Positions 16,255 to 25,115 are shown, numbered from the stretch's first letter. The stretch: DNA of 39,875 nt from Nitrospira sp. CG24E (GCA_002869895.2 NEWP02000027.1:135622-175496); one strand, 5' to 3'. Notes: generated by a model from the letters alone, not told the origin. Numbers and translations are program-made.

Positions 16255-16457
16255 GGCTTTCTTTCCTTTGCTCGGTCCAGAGTACACAGGGATAATTTCA
16301 ATGAGCAAGTGCGAAACACGGAGTATGGTGCTGTCTGAAAGCTAATTGGATCATGGGCTATTCTTCGAGACTCGAATCAATTGTAGATTGTTCCCATGCA
16401 CCTTGCTCTCTCAAAAATAGGGCATGTGGTATTTGAGCAAGGTCCCTCTTGTTTCAA

Positions 16458-16487
16458 TTGACAGGATACGGTAGGATTTCGTATACA
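16458..16487 (+). promoter_or_regulatory. Strong sigma70 promoter for the cupredoxin-like gene
   Basis: A perfect TTGACA (16458-16463), 18-base spacer and TATACA (16482-16487). Transcription would start near 16494, giving a leader of about 160 bases. The rest of the 398-base space 16255-16652 shows no gene. Confidence 0.75.
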
Positions 16488-16652
16488 TATTCATTCTGAA
16501 TCAGCCTCACCAGCATGTCGTCGATTGAGCACACCGGAGAGGAAGCTGTTCCTATATTTCTCTCATTGGGCGGGTGGATAAAGGAAGGAACAGCAAGCTA
16601 GGAATCAGGGTCTATCGTTAATCACAAGTATTCATCACAAGGAGGTAGTCAC

Positions 16653-17447
16653 ATGAAGAGTGCGTTATCAATTATATTTGGCGTGGCAGCCGTCGCGTTC
16701 GTCGCGGCGCCTCTCACCTCGTTTGCCGGCGGAACGATTGCGGGAAAAGTGACCTTTGCGGGGAAGTCTGAGCAAAAGGAATTTTTGTTCTCGAAGTTCC
16801 CCAACCCCGGTTTTTGTCCCAAGAACCCGCATAAAGAACTGATGGATGGGGATAAGCGGTTCCTGAAGCAGATTGAAGTCGGCAAGGATGGTGGCCTCAA
16901 GAACGCGGTGGTTGCCGTCATTGACGTCGAAGACAAGGCGTTCATGGATGGGTATCAGGGTACTGAGGTGGTTGCGGAATTCTGTGAGTTTCTGCCTTTC
17001 GCCGGAGTGGTGGTGAATAATAAGTCTTTCAAGGTTGTGAACAATGACGCCGATCCGGATGATCCAAAGTCGGTCCAGGGCGTGCTCCACAATCCGCATA
17101 GCTTTGTGGTGAAGGGCACCAGCTCAGCCACGGGTTTCAACATCGGTTTGGCCAAGAAGGGTGACAAGCTCGACAAGCCGGTCGTGTTCCGTGGCGGAGC
17201 AGAGAAGGATGGCTTCTATCGGTTGCAGTGCGACCAGCATGAGTTCATGCAGGGCTTCTTTCTCCCAGTGTCCAGCCCACACTTTGCGGTTGTGAAGGAC
17301 GATGGTTCTTTCGAGATCAAGGATGTGCCAGCCGGCAAGCATAAGGTGGTGGCCTGGCATCCGTTTGCCGCCAAGGGTAAGAAAATTGAGTTTGATGTTG
17401 ACGTGACCGACGGCGGAACCGCCAATCTGAAGGCTGAAATCAAGTAA
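16653..17447 (+). CDS. Secreted cupredoxin-like protein (possible blue copper electron carrier)
   Basis: 264 aa with a signal peptide ending at about SFA-G25. The C-terminal half has a plastocyanin-type pattern: His in NPHSFVV, then C-D-Q-H-E-F-M (RLQCDQHEFMQGFF), the C-x2-H-x2-M ligand loop of type 1 copper sites, followed by DDGSFEIKDVPAGKHKVVAWHP, a carboxypeptidase regulatory-like strand set also seen in methylamine-utilisation-type proteins. The N-terminal half (25-130) has two Cys (FCPKNP and FCEF). A strong promoter, AAGGAGG before the ATG and a perfect terminator suggest high single-gene expression. An electron-carrier role between nitrite oxidoreductase, cytochromes and oxidase is inference. 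Confidence 0.8.
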   Translation: MKSALSIIFGVAAVAFVAAPLTSFAGGTIAGKVTFAGKSEQKEFLFSKFPNPGFCPKNPHKELMDGDKRFLKQIEVGKDGGLKNAVVAVIDVEDKAFMDGYQGTEVVAEFCEFLPFAGVVVNNKSFKVVNNDADPDDPKSVQGVLHNPHSFVVKGTSSATGFNIGLAKKGDKLDKPVVFRGGAEKDGFYRLQCDQHEFMQGFFLPVSSPHFAVVKDDGSFEIKDVPAGKHKVVAWHPFAAKGKKIEFDVDVTDGGTANLKAEIK

Positions 17448-17481
17448 GACGACGTTGTGTGTCGGCGGAGTCACCCGCCAT

Positions 17482-17520
17482 CGAAGGGCAGCGGAGCCAT
17501 CCGCTGCCCTTCGTATTTTT
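17482..17520 (+). terminator. Rho-independent terminator of the cupredoxin-like gene
   Basis: A perfect 14-bp stem (17482-17495 with 17500-17513) with a GCCA loop is followed by TATTTTT. Confidence 0.95.
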
Positions 17521-17614
17521 CCCCACCTGGCGCAAGGGTTTCCCTGCCTTGCCTTTCAGTTTCCGATCTAGGTAAGATGCTGAGTTTCAAAGCGATTTGC
17601 TTAAGGGGTTTGGT

Positions 17615-18604
17615 GTGTCACGAGAGCTCTCGCTCGCGGAAATCTTCCAGCTTGGATACTACTGGGAGACAAAAATTCTGCTCACGGCTGTGAGGCTGGA
17701 TGTATTTTCTGCCCTGGATGGCAAGCAGAAATCTCTCCCTGACTTGGCCGGTCGTCTTGGGGTCCACGGAGAGACACTGGGATTGCTTCTGAACGCGCTT
17801 GTCGCGATGAGGCTGTTAAAGAAGGATGGGGATTCGTATGAGAACTCGACGGTCGCAGCCACCCATCTGGTCCGCAGCTCTGCCCAATATGTCGGACATC
17901 TCCTTCTGCTCCACGATGCGGAATGGGATAACTGGGGCAAGCTGGAACAGGTGATTCGGACGGGGGAACGATCGGTCGACCGGCATGTGTTTGAGACCGA
18001 CCCGGATCTGGGTAGCAACGTGTTGGCGGTGCTCCATCGAATCGGACAGCAGAGCGGGCCAGACCTTGCGAAGCGGTTGGAGTTGAGCGGGCCGGTTCGA
18101 TTTCTGGATTTGGGAGGCGGAGCAGGGACCAATGCCATTGCGTTCTGCCAGACCTATCCGGAGCTAACTGCTACGGTGTTCGATTTGCCTGCAACGCTCC
18201 GACTGACGGAACGAACGGTGAAAGAGGCTGGTTTGGAAGCGCGGATCACGTTGCTCCCAGGCGATTTTAACAAGGATACACTGGGGGGACCCTACGATGT
18301 CGCTTTGATGTCCGACATCCTGCACTATCAAGATTTTTCGACCAACGCATCGTTGGTGAAGAGGGTCTGGACCCATTTGGCGCCCGGCGGTCGGTTGGTC
18401 ATCAAGGATCGATTTTTAAATGAAGCAGGAACCGGTCCAGCTTGGACCACCGCGTTTGCGGTCCATATTCTTGTGAATACGGAGCGAGGCGATTGTTACA
18501 AGACGGCAGATGCGATTCAGTGGATGGGAGACGCCGGCTTTGCAGCCGTAACGGAACTGGAGCCGACAGCGGTTGTGCAGGGTGTGAAGGGTTATGAAGC
18601 CTGA
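17615..18604 (+). CDS. SAM-dependent O-methyltransferase (family 2 type)
   Basis: 329 aa. An N-terminal winged-helix dimerisation domain (about 10-100) precedes a Rossmann methyltransferase domain with motif I FLDLGGGAGTNA and DLP as the acidic loop. ALMSDILHYQD and GGRLVIKDRFLNE follow the plan of hydroxyneurosporene, acetylserotonin and related O-methyltransferases. The GTG at 17615, with AAGGGG shortly before it, was chosen over an upstream TTG. The substrate is unknown; a quinone or pigment-like phenol is possible. It follows the cupredoxin terminator, so it has separate transcription. Confidence 0.83.
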   Translation: MSRELSLAEIFQLGYYWETKILLTAVRLDVFSALDGKQKSLPDLAGRLGVHGETLGLLLNALVAMRLLKKDGDSYENSTVAATHLVRSSAQYVGHLLLLHDAEWDNWGKLEQVIRTGERSVDRHVFETDPDLGSNVLAVLHRIGQQSGPDLAKRLELSGPVRFLDLGGGAGTNAIAFCQTYPELTATVFDLPATLRLTERTVKEAGLEARITLLPGDFNKDTLGGPYDVALMSDILHYQDFSTNASLVKRVWTHLAPGGRLVIKDRFLNEAGTGPAWTTAFAVHILVNTERGDCYKTADAIQWMGDAGFAAVTELEPTAVVQGVKGYEA

Positions 18605-18609
18605 GAATC

Positions 18610-18689
18610 GGATGGTTGCTTTGGTTTGTTTCGTTTGTTTGGTTGATCGGAACTAGCAAAACAAACCAAATGAACGAAATGAACCATCC
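18610..18689. repeat. Imperfect inverted repeat before the DUF420 gene
   Basis: Outer arms ggatggtt (18610-18617) and aaccatcc (18682-18689) enclose 16-base inner arms (18629-18644 and 18664-18679) that match at 14 positions. The wording is a low-complexity G/T versus A/C run (tttggtttgtttcg). Similar words occur at 14790-14812. Confidence 0.65.
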
Positions 18690-18713
18690 AAACCACGACC
18701 AACAGGGGGCGTC

Positions 18714-19430
18714 ATGGCTGAGTGGCTGAGAGAGGCGGGGTTTTTCGGGACCCATGCCACGGTCGGAGCGGACATTAGTCAGCTCATGGCGACGCTCTTT
18801 ACGGGGCTCTTCGTGATCGGTTGGATTCAGGCGCGGAGACGCCGGGCCGATGCCCATCATTGGATGATGTTTGGTGGGATGATCGCCATGTTGGCGTTTT
18901 TCATCAGTTACTACCTATTTCGACAATTAGGCGTATTGGCGTTTGAAGGCAAAGAGGGTTTCGGTGGGTCTGAAGCCCTCTACCATAATGTATTCATTCC
19001 CATCCTGATCGTTCATATCGTGCTGGTGGTCGTTGGGTTGATTATGGCGGTCTACATGATTGTCCTGGGGTTCCGAGCCCAGTTGATCGAGCAGGGGCGA
19101 CGGACATTGAGCGATCGTGTCCTGCAAACGACCTGGGGAAAGATCGGGGTGATCTTCGGTGCGGTCTGTCTGCCGGTGGTGGTCTACCTGTTGTATCTGC
19201 TGGGCGTCGATCGTCTTCGGATGGGCCGGCTCGTCGTATGGGCCGGATTTCTCGCCATTGTTGCGGTTGTGTTCGCCGTGGAGATGACCATCCAGCGTCT
19301 GTGGCCGGACGGTGGGCACCGCCACCGTGCACTCGGACGTTTTACGATGGCTATCTACTGCATTCTGTTTGTGACGGGAACGACGACCTACACGATGCTC
19401 TACCTTCTCTATCCGGGAAAGATCGGATGA
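18714..19430 (+). CDS. DUF420-family membrane protein
   Basis: 238 aa with about six membrane spans. HHWMMFGGMIAML, VFIPILIVHIVLVVVG, then a late HRALGRFTMAIYCILFVTG follow the pattern of DUF420 (YozB/CtaM-like) proteins: conserved His residues at the membrane faces and a terminal TGxxxYxxLY motif. Members are linked to haem-copper oxidase assembly in Bacillus-type bacteria. Here it lies upstream of a bd-like oxidase, which supports a role in respiratory complex assembly (inference). Longer than many members because of an inserted middle section. Confidence 0.7.
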   Translation: MAEWLREAGFFGTHATVGADISQLMATLFTGLFVIGWIQARRRRADAHHWMMFGGMIAMLAFFISYYLFRQLGVLAFEGKEGFGGSEALYHNVFIPILIVHIVLVVVGLIMAVYMIVLGFRAQLIEQGRRTLSDRVLQTTWGKIGVIFGAVCLPVVVYLLYLLGVDRLRMGRLVVWAGFLAIVAVVFAVEMTIQRLWPDGGHRHRALGRFTMAIYCILFVTGTTTYTMLYLLYPGKIG

Positions 19431-19543
19431 GGAAGTGATGGGTGATCTGTGATGAGTGATGGGCGCGCAATGCAGAGCTGGCGGATAGTCACGCGCTCCG
19501 AGACGTTTCACGGTGCACGGTTCACGCTCTACGGTGTTTCACC

Positions 19544-20035
19544 ATGCTGACCTGTGGCTGTGGTCGCTGGATGCATACGGAGGGGATTGAAGAACGTTCC
19601 TATGGCGATGGGATTTCTCAATGGTTCGTTCGGTCGGAATGTCGTGGCTGTGGGCTCAAAGTAGGGGTCGATGTTCCTGCCGGTCAACCAGGGAGACTGG
19701 TCGATCGGATGATGTGGACAGACGAAGCGATTCATCGACTGGATCGCATGCCTCCGTACCTTGCTCCGCTGGTGCGTCGCGAGGTTGAGCAAGACGTGCG
19801 GGTGAGGGGAGAGCGGGTCATCACCCACGATACATTGCTCCGTCCAAGAACCGGCGAACGCATCGAGTGGGATCTGGATGCCGAGCGCCGATTGGACAGG
19901 GTGCCGGCGCCGGTACGGGCCATGGCCCGTATTGAGTTAGAGCGGACCGCCGCCGATCGCGGAGAGCAACGCATCACCGTGGCCCTGATGGAAGAAGTGA
20001 AGGCGCGCTACTTCGGAATGGGCTCGAAACAGTGA
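19544..20035 (+). CDS. Zinc-finger protein with two PCP_red domains
   Basis: 163 aa. The N terminus carries a likely zinc site (C4, C6, C33, C36). Two tandem helical repeats follow: about 58-100 (TDEAIHRLDRMPPYLAPLVRREVE, RGERVITHDTL) and about 110-158 (DAERRLDRVPAPVRAMARIELE, RGEQRITVALMEEV). Both follow the PCP_red pattern, named after the C-terminal piece of light-independent protochlorophyllide reductase subunit B. In non-photosynthetic bacteria the domain occurs alone or with other domains; its role is unknown to me. It lies 113 bases after the DUF420 gene in the same direction. The gap contains degenerate gtgatg and ttcacg word repeats. Confidence 0.72.
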   Translation: MLTCGCGRWMHTEGIEERSYGDGISQWFVRSECRGCGLKVGVDVPAGQPGRLVDRMMWTDEAIHRLDRMPPYLAPLVRREVEQDVRVRGERVITHDTLLRPRTGERIEWDLDAERRLDRVPAPVRAMARIELERTAADRGEQRITVALMEEVKARYFGMGSKQ

Positions 20036-20054
20036 GATGCCGTTATTCGTGAAG

Positions 20055-20131
20055 CGTGAATCGTTACTCGCAGGGTCGAATTGAGAATTCTGACGTTAAG
20101 ACGTTTAACGGTTCACGAGTAACGATTCACG
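20055..20131. repeat. Perfect 16-bp inverted repeat
   Basis: Arms 20055-20070 and 20116-20131 are exact reverse complements. The 45-base loop contains a second hairpin (cgttaa/ttaacg near 20094-20110). It sits between the PCP_red gene and the next membrane protein, so it would fold in the mRNA of both. No T-run follows. Confidence 0.75.
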
Positions 20132-20143
20132 GGAAGGCTTGCG

Positions 20144-21205
20144 ATGCTGCATCGAATGGCGCTACGAGTATTGCCCAGTCTGAGTCTGGCTGTCACAGAA
20201 GACTCGGTGCGCAAGAAAAAGCGGATCGTCATGTTTGTGCCAGGGTTGGTGGCCTTCGCTGTCTATCGGTTGGCCAAGCTGCTGTTGCCTCTGTCCGAAC
20301 CGATCGTGTTGCTGATCGTCAGCGGGCTCGTGTCGTTGGTGACGGCGCTATTGGCCTATCGTATCGGCCGCGCCACGGCCTGGGGCACGATTGTTCGAGA
20401 GGACGGGAGTCGGCTGCTGCTCTGGATTGGCGGCTGGATCGGGTTTGTGTATGGAGTGCAGTTGTCCCTGTTGGTCTTGGCGTTGCTCTGGCTTGTCGGG
20501 TATGACTATCTCAAACATCCTGATGGGCCGGCCATGATGGCGATCATTATTTCCTGTACCTCTGTTGCGCGCGATGCGTTCGAGATCGGTCATGTGCAGA
20601 AGATGGCCCTCATGGGCCGCCCCTTCCCTACATTTCCCAATGGGACTGCCCTTCGCAGGATGGTAGGGGATCTTGCGATGGGACTTGTTCCCTGGGTTGG
20701 AATAGGTCTGATCGTCGGCGCACTGGGCGCATCGCTGGGGCATCTTGTCGAAGCGACTCAGGTTGCAGCCCTGATCCAGCTCTCGGCGGTGGCGGTGTTG
20801 GGAGGCGGAGTCGCGCTCTGCGCCTACTTTGGCGGACTTCGTCCTCAGACATCATGGACGCAAGGGTTGTTACAGACGAAGACCAAAGAATTGCTCAAGT
20901 ATTGGTGGTGGCCTGGACTCTCCTTTGCTGCAACCTACTATCTCGTAGCCGCAGGCTTTGTGGTTTTCCTGTTAAGGCAGCCCGGAATTCCCACTTCCTA
21001 TGCCATGGTCGGTGGTGGTGTCGTGACAGGCATGATGGCGCTCTATTGCTACTTTCTGGGGTTTCGCCGGCAAGTCGAAGAGCAACAGGGGCACACGATG
21101 TCGAGCGCGTTACTTCGATGTCCTTTCGTCATGGGAATTCTTGGCAAATCGACAGGAGCAGGCATGTCAGTGACGGCTGGTTCTGGATCCGGGTCGAAGG
21201 TCTAA
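20144..21205 (+). CDS. Polytopic membrane protein of unknown function
   Basis: 353 aa with about eight predicted spans (for example IVMFVPGLVAFAVYRL, IVLLIVSGLVSLVTALLAY, LVPWVGIGLIVGALGASLG, SFAATYYLVAAGFVVFLL). A cytoplasm-like loop in the middle (CTSVARDAFEIGHVQKM) contains one Cys and one His. No family recognised. Only 4 bases separate its stop from the bd-like oxidase gene, so the two are surely co-transcribed and probably functionally linked. Confidence 0.72.
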   Translation: MLHRMALRVLPSLSLAVTEDSVRKKKRIVMFVPGLVAFAVYRLAKLLLPLSEPIVLLIVSGLVSLVTALLAYRIGRATAWGTIVREDGSRLLLWIGGWIGFVYGVQLSLLVLALLWLVGYDYLKHPDGPAMMAIIISCTSVARDAFEIGHVQKMALMGRPFPTFPNGTALRRMVGDLAMGLVPWVGIGLIVGALGASLGHLVEATQVAALIQLSAVAVLGGGVALCAYFGGLRPQTSWTQGLLQTKTKELLKYWWWPGLSFAATYYLVAAGFVVFLLRQPGIPTSYAMVGGGVVTGMMALYCYFLGFRRQVEEQQGHTMSSALLRCPFVMGILGKSTGAGMSVTAGSGSGSKV

Positions 21206-21209
21206 GTCG

Positions 21210-23084
21210 ATGGTCATGAAGCAGAGAGCGCACAGGGTCATCGGGTATGCAGTTCTACTAGTAGCTATTTTTTCCGCTTCAATAATTGGTTGGGGCCTGT
21301 ACAGCCAATCCTTTGCCGAGAGTAGCACCGATCTCTATTTCAAGACCCCAGGAACTCCTCAAGGTCCTTCGGTTCCTTCTCCAGAGGAGACTGTCTATTC
21401 GCGCATCGGGTCCTTCGATAGTCGATTGATCGTATGGTTCGTCACACAACTCCACACCTACTTCGGAGGGTTTGTTCTCGCGTTGCCGATTTTTTGTGTG
21501 TTGCTGGAATTTCTTGGGCTCAGAACGAAAAAGCCCGAGCTCGCGCTTCGCTACGACGGTCTCGCTCGCGATTTGGCGAAAGTGGCTCTGCTCTCCCTCT
21601 CGGTCACGGCTGTGGTTGGGAGCGTCATGCTGGGGATCTTTCTCTATTTTTACCCGAGCTTCATGCGGTACATGGGCGGGACATTCAAGACCTTCATGCC
21701 GATCTATGCGTTCGTGTTCTTCGGAGAATCGGCGCTGCTCATTACCTATTACTATAGCTGGAACCGGCTGGTTGAGCCGGCTTCGAAGTGGGCTCATGCG
21801 TCGATCGGTTTGTTGAGCAATCTCTTTGGGACAGCCTTGCTGCTCTTGGCCAACGCCTGGTCGGCCTTCATGATGGCGCCGGCTGGCGTCGATGCGCAGG
21901 GCCAGTATTTGGGAAACGGGTGGCATCTGCTCCATTCGGCCTTATGGAATCCATTGAACGTCCATCGCTTCCTGGCAAACATCATGTCCGGTGGCGCGGT
22001 GGTGATGGCCTACGCTTGTTATCGATTCTTCACCAGCAAGTCAGAGAAAGAGAGCGCCTATTTTGATTGGGTCGGGCATATCTTCTTATTTGTCACGGTG
22101 ATCGCATTGTTACCCATGCCCTTTGCCGGCTACTGGTTGATGCGGTCGGTCTACGCATTCAGCCAGAATATGGGAGTGACGATGATGGGGGGGTTGCTCA
22201 CCTGGCTCTTTGTCGTGCAGGCTATCCTGATCGGCGTCCTCTTCCTCGGAATCAATTTTTATCTTTGGCAGAGTATGGCTCGCCTTCAGGGGGGTAATCG
22301 GTATCAGCCCTATTACCAAATGCTCCTCTCGGTATTTATGGTGGCCTTGGTTATTTGGCTGCCGCCGCACACCGTGTTCATGTCGGCCAGTGAAGTGAAG
22401 GCCATGGGTGGAGCGCAACATCCCGTAGTCGGCAACTATGGAGTGATGTCGGCAAAGAATGGCGCGGTCAATATCATGATTCTCGTCACCACCATGAGTT
22501 TCCTGTACTACCGTCGCGCCAATCGAACGATGGTTGTGTCTTGGGCCAAGAAGGGGAACATGCTCATCGGTCTGTTGTTCGTTCTGGGGGCGCTCAACAT
22601 TATCTGGCTTTCCGTCTATGGGTATTATCTGCCGGCGAAGCTTCGCGTCGGGCTGTCGACGCCGCAAGCGGCAACCACGTTGACGGTTCTCGTGGTCGGA
22701 GTGATCATCAATCGTATGATGCTCAAGGGCTCGGTCCTCCATGGGCCGATCCAGTGGGGAAAGATTTCTCTGAGGGGCATGGCAGGTTTATTCGGACTGG
22801 CCGCAGCATTTACGTGGGTCATGGGCCTCATGGGTTATATCCGCTCCTCCGGGCGGTTGGCCTGGCACGTGAGTGAGTTGATGGCCGATGTTTCGCCCTG
22901 GGCCTTTACACCGGACTTTGCGTTTGCTGCCAAGATGGTCACGCTCAATATGATGGTGTTCTGGGGAGCGGTGCTCGTCCTATTCTGGATGTGTCAGCGA
23001 GATCAGTCGCCGGCGAAGGGAGCAGAGGTGGCAGTGGAGAATACGAGGGTGCTGGCGCCGCCATCCTCGTCACAAGAGGCATAA
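21210..23084 (+). CDS. Cytochrome bd-like oxidase core subunit, first paralogue
   Basis: 624 aa, about 14 membrane spans. It resembles CydA in the N-terminal H82 (TQLHTYFGGF) and the NAWSAFMMAPAG stretch, but lacks the usual GRQPW Q-loop signature. It shares H239, H242, H252 (WHLLHSALWNPLNVHR), H387 (PPHT), H404 (AQHPVVGNYGVMSAKNG) and H553 (AWHVSE) with the paralogue at 26672. Such bd-like proteins in Nitrospira genomes have been proposed as unusual terminal oxidases. The N terminus has a signal-like or membrane segment. Directly follows the unknown membrane protein; no cytochrome c genes are nearby in this half. Confidence 0.85.
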   Translation: MVMKQRAHRVIGYAVLLVAIFSASIIGWGLYSQSFAESSTDLYFKTPGTPQGPSVPSPEETVYSRIGSFDSRLIVWFVTQLHTYFGGFVLALPIFCVLLEFLGLRTKKPELALRYDGLARDLAKVALLSLSVTAVVGSVMLGIFLYFYPSFMRYMGGTFKTFMPIYAFVFFGESALLITYYYSWNRLVEPASKWAHASIGLLSNLFGTALLLLANAWSAFMMAPAGVDAQGQYLGNGWHLLHSALWNPLNVHRFLANIMSGGAVVMAYACYRFFTSKSEKESAYFDWVGHIFLFVTVIALLPMPFAGYWLMRSVYAFSQNMGVTMMGGLLTWLFVVQAILIGVLFLGINFYLWQSMARLQGGNRYQPYYQMLLSVFMVALVIWLPPHTVFMSASEVKAMGGAQHPVVGNYGVMSAKNGAVNIMILVTTMSFLYYRRANRTMVVSWAKKGNMLIGLLFVLGALNIIWLSVYGYYLPAKLRVGLSTPQAATTLTVLVVGVIINRMMLKGSVLHGPIQWGKISLRGMAGLFGLAAAFTWVMGLMGYIRSSGRLAWHVSELMADVSPWAFTPDFAFAAKMVTLNMMVFWGAVLVLFWMCQRDQSPAKGAEVAVENTRVLAPPSSSQEA

Positions 23085-23104
23085 CTATCGAAAGGGGTTG
23101 GAGC

Positions 23105-23761
23105 ATGGTGCGAGCAGCGATGGTTCGGGGATGTCTTGCGGTCGGATTGGCGTTATGTGCCGGCTTCTTGATCGATGGCACGGCCTCGGCCCAGAGCCAG
23201 TCTTTGACGTTGGAGAATTTTCAGTCGAAAGAAGCGGACGGATTTCCCATGAACTGGGAGAATGAAAGCCAGCGAAGCGAGTCCAAGGGGCGGGATGCGT
23301 ATAAGGTCCAGACAGAGGACGGTGTGAATTTTTTGACAGCGAAGGATGCGGGGCAGAGGATCAAGAAAAAGAAGATCGATTGGGATCCGAAGGCCTTTCC
23401 CGTGCTGACCTGGCGATGGCGCCTCCACAAAGTCACAACGGATACTGAGCCCATTGCGGCTGTCTATGCGTCACTCGATGTCGATCTGATGTTCATCCCT
23501 GTGTTTACGAAGTATGTCTGGAGCGCGACCAAACCAGAGGGGACCTTGACCGAAGGCGGCATGTTCAGTGGCTCGGAAATCGTGGTGCAGAGCGGTACGA
23601 AGGAAGTGGGCCAGTGGTTTGAAGAACGTGTGAACGTCTACGAAGATTTCAAGCGGATTCACAAGCATGAGCCGGCTGCCAAAGCCTGGGGCATTTCGAT
23701 CATCTCTGGACCCGGGGTAGAAATCGATTTCGGTTCGATGGTTGCGAACACGGAGCGCTAG
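23105..23761 (+). CDS. Exported DUF3047-family protein
   Basis: 218 aa with a cleavable signal peptide (AVGLALCAGFLIDGTASA). The mature part reads like a jelly-roll (VLTWRWRLHKVTTD, YASLDVDLMF, KYVWSATKPEGT, EIVVQSGTKEVGQWFEERVNVYEDF) and fits the DUF3047 family, periplasmic proteins of unknown function. ATG 23105 follows AAAGGGG. It lies 20 bases after the oxidase gene and is probably in the same operon. Confidence 0.8.
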   Translation: MVRAAMVRGCLAVGLALCAGFLIDGTASAQSQSLTLENFQSKEADGFPMNWENESQRSESKGRDAYKVQTEDGVNFLTAKDAGQRIKKKKIDWDPKAFPVLTWRWRLHKVTTDTEPIAAVYASLDVDLMFIPVFTKYVWSATKPEGTLTEGGMFSGSEIVVQSGTKEVGQWFEERVNVYEDFKRIHKHEPAAKAWGISIISGPGVEIDFGSMVANTER

Positions 23762-23780
23762 AAACCGCTCCGTTATCAGC

Positions 23781-24137
23781 ATGGCCGAGTCCGGTATGGA
23801 ATACGCTACGCCCTCAAAGGTGATCGATATCCTATTCGGCCTGGCCGTGATGGGCACGGTCGGCATGCTTATCGGGTTTATTGCGGGCGGCGGCATCATG
23901 CCCTTTGCGAGCGGGGCTGGGCTGGTGCTCGGCGGTGTCATCGGTTTTATGGGAGGGCGACGTTTCCTGGCGAGTATTTTGGTAGGAACGGTATTGGGCG
24001 GAGCGCTTGCCTGGTTGGTTGCCGGTCCGGAAAGAGTCTCTGTCGGCGCTGGGGCCGGCGCAGCGATGGGTGGATTTCTCGGTGTGCAAATCTCGATGTT
24101 GCTGGATATGCGTGCGGCAAAGAAAAACCGCCTCTGA
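23781..24137 (+). CDS. Small glycine-rich membrane protein
   Basis: 118 aa with three to four hydrophobic segments rich in glycine (for example LFGLAVMGTVGMLIGFIAGGG, GAGLVLGGVIGFMGG, AGAAMGGFLGVQIS). It looks like a small channel-like or anchor protein; I do not recognise the family. ATG 23781 (MAESGMEYATPS) chosen; ATG 23796 is also possible. Same strand as and 19 bases after the DUF3047 gene. Confidence 0.65.
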   Translation: MAESGMEYATPSKVIDILFGLAVMGTVGMLIGFIAGGGIMPFASGAGLVLGGVIGFMGGRRFLASILVGTVLGGALAWLVAGPERVSVGAGAGAAMGGFLGVQISMLLDMRAAKKNRL

Positions 24138-24186
24138 ATCGGCTGAGCCCGTCATGTCAGGCACAATCGAAGGAGTGTGAGACGAA

Positions 24187-25110
24187 ATGGAAAACAAGGG
24201 GCTGATCATCGGATCGATCATCTTTGTCTTTGGGTGCTTCTTTCTGATGATTAGTTTGCTGGTATATGAGTCGTATAAAGCGAAGCAGATCAAAGCGTTG
24301 GCTGCGTCGATCAAGACGGAAGCTCGTCCTGCGACGGCCAGCGCAGCCTCGCTGGATTACTCCATGTATAAAACGAAGATCGGCGATGAAGGCCGAGAAA
24401 TGGTGCAGGTCCCCGAAGGCCCGTTCATCATGGGCAGCAAAGACGGCGACCCGGATGAGGCGCCGGAGCGTCAAACGTATCTCAGGGCATTCTATATGGA
24501 CAAAAAAGAGGTGTCGCAAGAGGAATATGCGCGATTCGCCAAGATGACCAGGCGTCCGTTGCCCAAGATTGAAGTGTTTGAAGACGATCAATCCAAACTG
24601 CTGCGGCCTGAATTTGCGGCGATGAGCATGACCTGGGAAGAGGCCTCGGCCTATTGCAAATGGGCGGGGAAACGCCTTCCCACCGAAGCGGAATGGGAAA
24701 AAGCCGGCCGTGGCGAAGGAAAGCGTAAGTACGCGTGGGGTGATACCTTCATGAACGGCCGTGCCAATGCGAATGTGGATGGGAGTGAAGACGGGTTTCG
24801 GTATTTGGCCCCTCCCGGGTCGTTCGAGACGGGGAGAAGCCCCTACGGGATTTATGACATGACCGGAAATGTCGCCGAGTGGGTTGCCGATTCGTACGAT
24901 GAACATTACTACCAGAAGGCGTCCTACCGCGATCCGAAAGGGCCGGAGCCGGTCGATTTGAAAGTCGTGCGGGGAGGCTCATGGCGGGAGACCGAACATA
25001 ATGCCCGGCTCTCCAAGCGATTTGCCGCCAAGCACTGGAGGACGGACATTACCATCGGGTTTCGCTGTGCAAGCGATGTGGAGGGTGGCGAGAGCCCTGC
25101 GCCTTCATAA
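24187..25110 (+). CDS. Membrane-anchored FGE-fold protein, first copy
   Basis: 307 aa. One N-terminal transmembrane anchor (about 4-28), a linker, then a formylglycine-generating-enzyme-type (SUMF1) domain: MVQVPEGPFIMGS, DKKEVSQEEYARF, AYCKWAGKRLPTEAEWEKAGRG, GIYDMTGNVAEWVADS, VRGGSW, IGFRCA. The Cys pair that does catalysis in true FGE (the MCHRSYC region) is absent; the same place reads RETEHNARLSKRFAAKH. It is therefore probably a binding or accessory domain, as in several non-sulfatase relatives. No sulfatase gene is seen nearby. Confidence 0.88.
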   Translation: MENKGLIIGSIIFVFGCFFLMISLLVYESYKAKQIKALAASIKTEARPATASAASLDYSMYKTKIGDEGREMVQVPEGPFIMGSKDGDPDEAPERQTYLRAFYMDKKEVSQEEYARFAKMTRRPLPKIEVFEDDQSKLLRPEFAAMSMTWEEASAYCKWAGKRLPTEAEWEKAGRGEGKRKYAWGDTFMNGRANANVDGSEDGFRYLAPPGSFETGRSPYGIYDMTGNVAEWVADSYDEHYYQKASYRDPKGPEPVDLKVVRGGSWRETEHNARLSKRFAAKHWRTDITIGFRCASDVEGGESPAPS

Positions 25111-25115
25111 GAGCC

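Noticed and set aside
24157-24906. 249-aa minus-strand frame
   Set aside because: Antisense to the first FGE-fold gene, whose motifs are clear; the reverse translation has no recognisable domain.
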